A stretch of 64,000 bases of DNA, taken from Gammaproteobacteria bacterium (lineage in GTDB: Bacteria; Pseudomonadota; Gammaproteobacteria; Pseudomonadales; Azotimanducaceae). A program made the position numbers and the translations under genes. Positions 9,246-15,617 of the stretch are shown piece after piece (position 1 is the stretch's first letter; each line of letters opens with the position of its first letter). Below the pieces are notes generated by a model, which worked only from the letters and a program-made list of their open reading frames with translations, was not told where the DNA came from and made no database searches. Location of the stretch: positions 1 to 64,000 of the forward strand of contig JAPPGA010000024.1 of the NCBI GenBank assembly GCA_028821515.1. Reading direction: 5' to 3'.

Positions 9246-9575
9246 CTAGCAGCGCCGGTCCAGTTCCCGGATCAGCGCGCCGACCTCTCCCTTCCGTCGC
9301 GCCACGTCGCTGCGGCTTTCCTCGCGGTCGTCTATGACGATCCCGAAGAGGCGCTTGACCTTCGTGGCGTTCCGAATCCCGCCCACGGTACGTTGGTCCA
9401 TCTGACGTTTCGACGCTGCGGCAAGTTGCTCCCGGGTGTCCGCGAGCGCCGCCTCGAGCGCGCCGCAAGATAGCGCCTGGTACGGCCGCGCCGACACGGG
9501 CTCCGGCAGGATGTTCCCCGGGTGGATGGCGCAGCCCGAAACCACAACCAGCAGAATTACAAAAGCGGGTCTCAT
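9246..9575 (-). CDS. Small putative lipoprotein, function unknown
   Basis: A 109-residue product from ATG 9575, which has a good ribosome site (GGAGAG about 6 bases upstream). The N-terminus MRPAFVILLVVVSGCAIHPG is a lipoprotein signal with lipobox VSGC (Cys about residue 15). The mature part is mostly helical and charged (CGALEAALADTREQLAAAS; SRSDVARRKGEVGALIRELDRRC), which suggests a short coiled coil. I recognise no family. It stands alone, upstream of and divergent from the kinase/regulator gene. Confidence 0.6.
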   Translation of the reverse strand: MRPAFVILLVVVSGCAIHPGNILPEPVSARPYQALSCGALEAALADTREQLAAASKRQMDQRTVGGIRNATKVKRLFGIVIDDREESRSDVARRKGEVGALIRELDRRC

Positions 9576-9945
9576 CGATTCTCTCCAGTATTGACGTGAG
9601 AAAGGTTGGACGGTTGCCTGGCGGAAAAGTTCCACCGGTCTCGTCGATGGAGTCCTGAAAGAGACACGCCGCGACCGGCGCCCGTTACGACGGGTGAAGG
9701 GTAAAACGGCATTCCGTACTTCGTCGCAATCGACTTTCAGGAAACCCCGCACACGGCGACGCACCTGCCGGCTCCATGTCTTCTAACTGAATTCGGCGCT
9801 GGCGCTATAGATGACAAGCATGAGTTCAGTGTTCTTTTTTCGCTCTATTTCACTAACTTTCGTGCACTGAGGCGCTTGCGCTAAGCTACCCGTGGGCGCG
9901 CCGACTGGGGAACCAGTCCGCTCCGAACGTGGCGAAGAAGGGTCC
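9576..9945. other. Divergent intergenic region between lipoprotein and kinase/regulator genes
   Basis: About 370 bp with no supported gene; it should hold the promoters of both flanking genes. One imperfect inverted repeat (CTGAATTC at 9787-9794 and GAGTTCAG at 9822-9829) is followed by a T-rich run, a weak terminator-like element on the plus strand with no obvious upstream gene. Confidence 0.4.
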
Positions 9946-12300
9946 ATGCACATACCGGAAGAGTTCGAGCGCGAAGCCGTAGCGCTCCGCCGCCGAATAT
10001 CGGAACTCAGTACCGCGATGCTGCGGGTGACGGCGAGCCTCGACGAGGCCACCGTGCTACAGGAGATCGTCAACAGCGCCTGCGCCCTGACGAACGCCCG
10101 GTACGGGGTCATCACGACCATTGACAGTGCGGGATTCCCCCAGGACTTCGTTACTGCCGGATTCACGCCCGAGAAGGGGCGCGAGCTGGCGTCCTGGCTA
10201 CCGGACGGGCTCCGGCTCTTCGACCACCTGCGCGACCTTCCCGCGCCGCTCAGGCTGGCGGACCTTCCGAGCTATGTGCGTTCGCTCGGCTTCTCCGCCG
10301 ATCTCATGCCCGCGAAGACGTTTCAGGGGACCCCGATGCGACATGGGGAGGCGCATGTCGGCAGCTTTTTCCTGGCCGGCAAGCGGGGCGGGCTCGGGTT
10401 CACTGCGGAGGACGAAGAGGTGCTGCTGCTATTCGCATCGCAGGCAGCGACAGCCATTGCCAATGCCCGCAGGCATCGCGACGAACAGCGCGCTCGCGCC
10501 AACCTGGAGGCGCTCGTCGAGACGTCGCCGGTGGGCGTTGTGGTCTTCGACGCGGCCGCCGGCACTCCCACAACGTTCAATCGGGAGGCGAGGCGGATGG
10601 TTGAGGGTCTTCACGCTCCGGGACGCGATCCGGCGGAACTCCTGAAGGTCCTGACTTGCCGTTTCGCCGACGGCCGCCATGTCGCCCTCAACGAGTTCCC
10701 CATGTCGCGCCTGATCCGCGGCGCGACGACTGTGCGGGCGGAGGAGGTCGTGCTGTCGGTTCCGGATGGGCGGGGCGTGAGGGCGCTCGTCAATGCGACG
10801 ATCATCCGATCGACGGAGGGCGAGCCCGACTCCATGGTCGTGACGATGCAGGATCTCACGCCGCTCGACGAGATGGAGCGGCTGCGTACCGAGTTCATGA
10901 GCATGGTCAGCCATGAACTGCGCGCCCCGCTAACCTCGATCAAGGGTTCGGCGGCCACCGTGCTTGGTGCGTCCAAGGGTCTCGACCGGTCGCAGATGCT
11001 GCAGTTTTTCCGCATCGTGGAGGATCAAGCCGACCACATGCACAGTCTGATCGCGGATCTGCTCGACGCGGGCCAGATCGAGGCTGGGACACTGTCTGTG
11101 AACCCGCACCCCGCGGATCTTACCGCCCTCGTGGAACGCGCGCGGAGCGCCTTGGTCAGCGGCGGCGCGCGCCGTGACGTGAACGTGGACCTGCCGGCTG
11201 ACCTTCCGCGGGTCATGGCGGACCCGCAGCGGATCGTTCAGGTATTGAACAACCTGCTGTCGAACGCCGCCAAGCACTCTCCGGCGTCGTCGCCTATTCG
11301 GGTCGAGGCGGCCGTTGAAGGACATCACGTCGCCGTGTCTGTGGTTGACGAAGGATTGGGAGTTTCGCCGGATCTGCTGCCGCACCTGTTCAGCAAGAAC
11401 TCGGGAATCGCCGCCGACGGCCAGAACGTCGGAGCAGGGCTGGGTCTGGCGATTTGCAAGGGGCTGGTGGAAGCACACGGCGGTCGCATCGTTGCCGAGA
11501 GCGAAGGATCGGGGCGAGGGACCCGCATCGTTTTCACTATACCCGTGGCGGAGGAGTCCGGCCCGGGCCCCGCGTCGGATTCTACGGGCGGCGGTCCGGC
11601 GCGGCCGCGCGACAGCCGCGGGCGCCCGCGTGTCCTGGTGCTGGACGACGATCCTCACGCGCTCCGGTTTCTGCGCGACGCATTGATGACCGGGGGTTAC
11701 ACGACCATAGTAACTGGCGATGCGCGCGAATTGGGCCGGCTCGTCAGAGCGGAGCGGCCGGACCTCGTGCTGCTGGACCTCGTGCTGCCCGGAACGGATG
11801 GCATAGAGCTGCTTGAGCGACTGCCTGAACTGGAGCATTTGCCTGTCATCTTCATCTCGGCGTACGGTCGGGACGAGACGATCGCAAGGGCGCTCGAAAC
11901 GGGAGCGGAAGACTACATTGTCAAGCCATTCTCACCCGCGGAGCTCATCGCGAGGGTCCGAGTCGCTCTGCGCAATCGCATCGCTCCGGAGCCGTTCGTG
12001 CTCGGCGATCTGTCCATCGACCATCAGCGCCGCCGCGTATCCGTCGCTGGCCAGCCCGTCCGGTTGACGGCCACCGAATACGAACTGCTGCGCGTCCTAT
12101 CCCTCAACGCTGGGCACGTGACCACCTATGAGGCGGCGCTGCACCAGGTTTGGGGCGGCCAAGAACACGCGCGGCCGGCCCTGGTGCGCGCCTTCGTCAG
12201 AAAGCTCCGCGCCAAGCTGGGCGACGATTCGGCAGATCCGGACTACATCTTCAACGAGCGCAGCGTGGGTTACCGCATGCCCAGACCGGGCGACGATTGA
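9946..12300 (+). CDS. Sensor histidine kinase fused to OmpR-type response regulator (GAF-PAS-HisKA-HATPase-REC-wHTH)
   Basis: About 784 residues from ATG 9946 (purine-rich site just upstream; a GTG at 9892 is possible). Order: GAF domain (about 25-175), PAS-like linker (185-305), HisKA dimerisation helix with phosphoacceptor in MVSHELRAPLTS (His about 323), HATPase with N-box NNLLSNAAKHS and G-boxes VDEGLGVS and GAGLGLAICKG, then a receiver (VLVLDDDPH; phospho-Asp about 611 in LVLLDLVLPG; K in YIVKPFS), and a C-terminal winged helix (TATEYELLRVL; SVGYRMPRP) of the OmpR class. There is no membrane segment, so it is a cytoplasmic sensor. A complete two-component pathway, from sensing to DNA binding, is thus in one chain. 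The signal is unknown; GAF suggests a small ligand or cofactor. Target genes are unknown. Confidence 0.85.
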   Translation: MHIPEEFEREAVALRRRISELSTAMLRVTASLDEATVLQEIVNSACALTNARYGVITTIDSAGFPQDFVTAGFTPEKGRELASWLPDGLRLFDHLRDLPAPLRLADLPSYVRSLGFSADLMPAKTFQGTPMRHGEAHVGSFFLAGKRGGLGFTAEDEEVLLLFASQAATAIANARRHRDEQRARANLEALVETSPVGVVVFDAAAGTPTTFNREARRMVEGLHAPGRDPAELLKVLTCRFADGRHVALNEFPMSRLIRGATTVRAEEVVLSVPDGRGVRALVNATIIRSTEGEPDSMVVTMQDLTPLDEMERLRTEFMSMVSHELRAPLTSIKGSAATVLGASKGLDRSQMLQFFRIVEDQADHMHSLIADLLDAGQIEAGTLSVNPHPADLTALVERARSALVSGGARRDVNVDLPADLPRVMADPQRIVQVLNNLLSNAAKHSPASSPIRVEAAVEGHHVAVSVVDEGLGVSPDLLPHLFSKNSGIAADGQNVGAGLGLAICKGLVEAHGGRIVAESEGSGRGTRIVFTIPVAEESGPGPASDSTGGGPARPRDSRGRPRVLVLDDDPHALRFLRDALMTGGYTTIVTGDARELGRLVRAERPDLVLLDLVLPGTDGIELLERLPELEHLPVIFISAYGRDETIARALETGAEDYIVKPFSPAELIARVRVALRNRIAPEPFVLGDLSIDHQRRRVSVAGQPVRLTATEYELLRVLSLNAGHVTTYEAALHQVWGGQEHARPALVRAFVRKLRAKLGDDSADPDYIFNERSVGYRMPRPGDD

Positions 12301-12324
12301 CTATTCACGGTCCCACCTCCCAAT

Positions 12325-12360
12325 GAAAAAAAGGGGCGACCCTCATGCGAGGATCACCCC
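12325..12360 (-). terminator. Rho-independent terminator, minus strand
   Basis: Arms GGGGTGATCCTC and GAGGGTCGCCCC (minus strand) pair in 10 of 12 positions around a 4-nt GCAT loop and are followed by TTTTTTT. The geometry is that of an intrinsic terminator for leftward transcription. The short A-run before it on the plus strand does not give a U-tract for the kinase gene. Confidence 0.6.
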
Positions 12361-12445
12361 AATATCGGCGCCGCCATTACGCTTGATCAGAGCCTGACGC
12401 CCTGGGGACGCGGAATTGGCGGAACGCCCGATTACCTGGTTTCGA
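12325..12445 (-). ncRNA. Candidate small RNA, about 120 nt, minus strand
   Basis: On the minus strand a sigma-70-like promoter (12452-12479) is followed by about 120 nt and then a strong hairpin with a run of seven U (12325-12360). No minus-strand gene lies upstream, so the terminator must serve a transcript starting in this gap. A 23-codon frame beginning MSKPGNRAFR is present but has no clear ribosome site. It could be a regulatory RNA or a leader peptide. No known RNA family was recognised. Confidence 0.35.
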
Positions 12446-12451
12446 CATCGC

Positions 12452-12479
12452 AGTATAGACAATCAAGTGTGACAGCAAA
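12452..12479 (-). promoter_or_regulatory. Candidate sigma-70 promoter for the small RNA
   Basis: On the minus strand TTTGCT (12479-12474) and TATACT (12457-12452) are separated by 16 bases. The -10 box is good and the -35 weak. The predicted start is near 12445, just ahead of the transcript that ends at the hairpin. Confidence 0.35.
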
Positions 12480-12755
12480 GTGTCCGGGGGCGGTCTATTG
12501 TGTTTTGTTTTCGTGACCATTCACGAACGCGATCAGTTCCGGTGCTATCGTGGTCGCGGTGTTTGCTCGGATTCGATGCGGGCTGTAGCGCGCCGCTCCA
12601 TATCCAAGGCGAACCAACAAAATGCCCATGCGATCTTAGGTTCGCGGAATGTGTAGCCCGGCTGGACAGGCCCCGGTCCCTAATCTAGCGGAATAGAGGA
12701 TCGACAGAAATCCTGACCATGAATTGACGAAAAACGCACCAGGATCGGGAGAAAG

Positions 12756-12869
12756 ATGTCCATTCGCAGGGTCATATACTCCATTTGCGGGATGCTTGCC
12801 GGCACGGCCATGATAGTACTGCTCTATCTGATCATGACCAAGGTCCTGCTCCCCCTGATCTTCGGGTAG
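12756..12869 (+). CDS. 37-residue single-pass membrane miniprotein
   Basis: ATG 12756 is preceded by a good ribosome site (CGGGAG, about 5 bases). The product starts MSIRRVIYSICGML and is almost wholly hydrophobic from residue 6 to 36 (AGTAMIVLLYLIM, then KVLLPLIFG), with two Arg at the N-terminus, so it probably spans the inner membrane once. It ends 33 bp before the TetR gene on the same strand, suggesting one operon. Membrane miniproteins in such places often tune a transporter or kinase, but no partner is visible. Function unknown. Confidence 0.55.
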   Translation: MSIRRVIYSICGMLAGTAMIVLLYLIMTKVLLPLIFG

Positions 12870-12902
12870 TTTCCCGCCGCCTCCACCAGACTAGCGGACC
12901 TA

Positions 12903-13568
12903 GTGGCCTCCAGGGAAATCAAACGACGGCTGACGCGGCGCAGGATCCTGCGTGCAGCCCTGATCGAATTCGCCCGCCGGGGACTTGACGGTGCCGCTGT
13001 CAAGACGATCAGCGAGCGGGCGGGCGTTGCCAACGGGACCGTCTTCTGGCATTTCGATAGCAAGAACCGGCTGTACCTGGAAACAGTAGAGTCGGCGGCC
13101 GATGAGTTCTACCGGGAGCTGTTACCCGTCGTTGACCGGCCCCGTGTTTCCTTTATGCAGGTGATCGACATCGCGATCGGGTTCCTGCGGGCGCATCCGG
13201 AGATCGACATGCTCCTGTCGTCGCTGCGCGGCGAACATCCGCGCCCGGTCGTGAGCGAGGCGACCCGCCTGGTCGACGCGCGAGGGATCGCGATATGGCG
13301 GCGCTGGATCGCGCAGTCCGGGACCGGCGGCCACCGGATGCTGCCTCCCTCAGCCAGCGACGGCAATCTGGCGCGCCTGATCACGACGATGGTGTCCGGC
13401 GTGTTGGCGACGCGATTCTTGGAAGAGGAGTTCGACGCGCGCACGGTGCTCGCCGATTTCGGCGCGCTCATCGAGTCATCGCCGGCCTCACACCCCGACG
13501 ATGTCGTCCCAGCGGCCGGAGGCACGGAGGAATCTTGCGCAGCGCGTGGCGAAGGCAGCATGCGTTAG
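12903..13568 (+). CDS. TetR/AcrR family transcriptional regulator
   Basis: The 221-residue protein begins at a GTG. The N-terminal TetR DNA-binding domain (about residues 8-55) is clear: RRRILRAALIEFARRGLDGAAVKTISERAGVANGTVFWHFDSKNRLY, with the typical helix-turn-helix and FWHF turn. The C-terminal ligand and dimer domain is divergent and gives no ligand clue. It follows the miniprotein gene and is convergent with parB, 19 bp apart. Two related 18-bp palindromes at 13579-13596 and 15034-15051 resemble TetR-family operators and are plausible targets. Confidence 0.85.
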   Translation: MASREIKRRLTRRRILRAALIEFARRGLDGAAVKTISERAGVANGTVFWHFDSKNRLYLETVESAADEFYRELLPVVDRPRVSFMQVIDIAIGFLRAHPEIDMLLSSLRGEHPRPVVSEATRLVDARGIAIWRRWIAQSGTGGHRMLPPSASDGNLARLITTMVSGVLATRFLEEEFDARTVLADFGALIESSPASHPDDVVPAAGGTEESCAARGEGSMR

Positions 13569-13578
13569 GACCAAGAAA

Positions 13579-13596
13579 ACTGACCAATCAGTCAGT
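13579..13596. promoter_or_regulatory. TetR-operator-like palindrome, copy A
   Basis: ACTGACCAATCAGTCAGT has 6-bp perfect inverted arms around a 6-bp spacer. Its reverse complement matches copy B at 15034-15051 in 15 of 18 positions. It lies between the TetR and ParB stop codons, overlapping the ParB stop. Confidence 0.4.
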
Positions 13597-14724
13597 ATCT
13601 GCCTCATCCTCGACGCGACCTCCGGAAGGATCGGCGCTGGTCCCGCCGACCGCACCCACTACGGCGTTCTCCCATCCGCCAGGCTGATTGCGGAGGACGT
13701 CCGCAGCGGCCGCGCATCGCCATCGGTCCCATTCAAGGCCGCTGGCGCGCGCGGCCGACCAGATGCAGCCTTCGAGCCAAGCGCGGTTGGCGTCCTTAGC
13801 CTCTTTGGGCGTCAGGCTGGCGATAAGGCGGCGTCCCAAACGCACGCCTGACGCGGCGGCGGCTTCCGTCGCCAAGAGTGCTTCGATCTGTTCTGCGAGC
13901 TCGGCAAGCTCCGCCGGCGTTTGCTCGTGGGGCCGGACATTGACATTGAAACCGCCGGTGCCGTCGCGCTCGATCTTGGCGGCCACCACGCCGCCGCCGG
14001 CGCGGCCTTTGCGTCGGACAAAAACCGTCTCGCGCTGGACTGCGGCGACGTCCTTGCCGAAAAGGGCGACATATAGCGACTGCGCGGGCACGAACCCGGG
14101 CACCAGGTTTCTGGCGCGGTACTTCGCGCGTAGCAATCGCTCAGGGTCGGCGCATGCATCGGCGAGCCGATCTGCTGCCCTGCCGGTGAACTCGTGCATC
14201 ACGGGCCGCACGAGGCGCTCGAGCCAGTCCTCTTCGAACAGCGCGGTGGCAGTCCGGACTGCCCGCGAAACCGTGCCTCGATGACAGCCGAGGTCCACGG
14301 CGAGGGCCGACTGGTTCGCGAACACTCCGGCATCCAGCATCGCCTTCCATTGGGCGGCGTTTTCCAGCGGCGACACTCCCTCGGACCATTCGTTTTCGCT
14401 GTGCATGAGCGCGGCACATACGGAGTCGGGCATCGACGCATCGCGGACTTCGGCCCGCCACGGCACCTTCGCGCGCCGGCACGCCTCGAGGCGGCGCACG
14501 CCGAAGATCGCTTCCACAACGTGCGTATCGCCCGGCGGAAGTCGGCGGGCGAGTCCCAATTGCTGCTGTCCGTCACGCTGGATCGAGGCGGCGAGGGCAT
14601 CGAGCGACGCGTCATCCATGCCCGAGCGGGTCCGATTGTGGTATCGCCACGGACGCACTTGGTCGGGATCAAGAGCTTCGATATGGACGAGGTCATCTTG
14701 TGAGAGGTTCTTGGTGTCGGTCAC
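13588..14724 (-). CDS. ParB/RepB-family partition-like DNA-binding protein, without ParA
   Basis: 378 residues. The N-terminal ParB nuclease-like (CTPase) domain spans about residues 10-115: LDPDQVRPWRYHNR, DALAASIQRDGQQQLGLARR, then VEAIFGVRRLEACR in place of the GERRYRA motif. A helix-turn-helix follows (SALAVDLGCHRGTVSRAVRTA, about 150-170), and the C-terminal half is helical and charged. Such proteins bind centromere-like sites in plasmid or chromosome partition, or act as KorB-like regulators. No parA gene is next to it, which argues for plasmid origin or a regulatory job. Palindromes upstream (14999-15024 and 15034-15051) are candidate binding sites. Confidence 0.75.
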   Translation of the reverse strand: MTDTKNLSQDDLVHIEALDPDQVRPWRYHNRTRSGMDDASLDALAASIQRDGQQQLGLARRLPPGDTHVVEAIFGVRRLEACRRAKVPWRAEVRDASMPDSVCAALMHSENEWSEGVSPLENAAQWKAMLDAGVFANQSALAVDLGCHRGTVSRAVRTATALFEEDWLERLVRPVMHEFTGRAADRLADACADPERLLRAKYRARNLVPGFVPAQSLYVALFGKDVAAVQRETVFVRRKGRAGGGVVAAKIERDGTGGFNVNVRPHEQTPAELAELAEQIEALLATEAAAASGVRLGRRLIASLTPKEAKDANRAWLEGCIWSAARASGLEWDRWRCAAAADVLRNQPGGWENAVVGAVGGTSADPSGGRVEDEADTD

Positions 14725-14998
14725 GTTTCAGGCCTCCGTGTGGTGGCGGTTACGAGCATGTTTTGCATCGATGGCCGGGAGCGGCGTGGCCCATCCGGGG
14801 GGCCGTCCAGGTTTGGATGCGTCGATGTTGGGGCGCAGATGTCGATCAGGGGCAACGATAGCACACGCGCAAGGTGCGGACGACGCCGTGGAAGGCACTA
14901 GGGGATTCTTGTCCGTCAGTGCCTCGGAAGCGGAAGCGCAAATGCATTTTTTTGGCAAGGACTGACCTGGACGACATTTCGGGCAGGCGTTGAGAATC

Positions 14999-15024
14999 GT
15001 TTTGTCGTGCACGCACGACAAAAC
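14999..15024. promoter_or_regulatory. Perfect 11-bp inverted repeat (candidate ParB-binding/parS-like or operator site)
   Basis: GTTTTGTCGTG is repeated exactly in inverted form as CACGACAAAAC around a CACG spacer. No T-run follows, so a terminator is unlikely. It lies about 275 bp upstream of the parB start and 9 bp from operator-like copy B. Confidence 0.45.
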
Positions 15025-15033
15025 ACCTCGTCG

Positions 15034-15051
15034 ATTGACCGACTGGTCAGT
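15034..15051. promoter_or_regulatory. TetR-operator-like palindrome, copy B
   Basis: ATTGACCGACTGGTCAGT contains TGACC-GACT-GGTCA, the common shape of TetR-family operators. It is 15 of 18 identical to the reverse complement of copy A (13579-13596). Confidence 0.45.
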
Positions 15052-15617
15052 TAACCCAAAAGGTGTGAACCATCCCGAACGGCTCTGTTGGGAGGCGATG
15101 GGAATGCGACTGTTGGCCATTGTGGTAGAGTAGCCCGTCAATCACGGGAGGCAGACCATGAGTCCTGTGTAGGGTCGTTCACACGGGATGAATCCGGGAA
15201 GTTGATTGGTGAGAAAGCCGATTAGCTGAAGGAGACAACCCGCGTGAACATCCGCAAGTATTGCGAGAACGGGCCTGAGCGCGACCCTCAATCGGAGCTT
15301 GGACAAGAAATTCAATGCTGTAAATCGATGCCTTGGTGAGATCTGGAAACGCCTTGGGTGAGATTGAGGCGGATGTCCGCCAGATTGTGGAGATTCTCCT
15401 CCTCGATCATCCGGTGCAGGACACTTGGGATGGGGAATGATGTACCGCAGGTAGCGCGGCACCGACGTGTGGCATTGGCGTAACGACTGCGCCGACTGGC
15501 CTCGCCAATGTGGGGGCGGATGCACTCGTACGCTTCGGTCAATCAGTTTCCAATCCGTGCGTTGCGCGCACTCGACAGCGAAGGTGACAGCGTGATCGAA
15601 CCAAGAACAAGAAAAGG

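Larger units (their letters stand above)
14725..15617. other. Long intergenic region upstream of parB and the TadG-like gene
   Basis: About 890 bp without a supported gene; two overlapping minus-strand frames (about 15142-15645) lack recognisable features and ribosome sites. It holds a perfect 11-bp inverted repeat (14999-15024), a TetR-operator-like palindrome (15034-15051) and a 10-bp palindrome AAATGCATTT near 14940. The span could be a promoter and centromere region for parB. Confidence 0.45.

Noticed and set aside
9787-9840. Plus-strand terminator before the kinase gene
   Set aside because: The stem is imperfect with a long loop and there is no upstream plus-strand gene; kept only as a weak note in the gap description.
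13579-15051. Insertion sequence with 18-bp terminal inverted repeats around parB
   Set aside because: Each end is itself palindromic, no transposase is inside and no target duplication was found; operator sites are the simpler reading.
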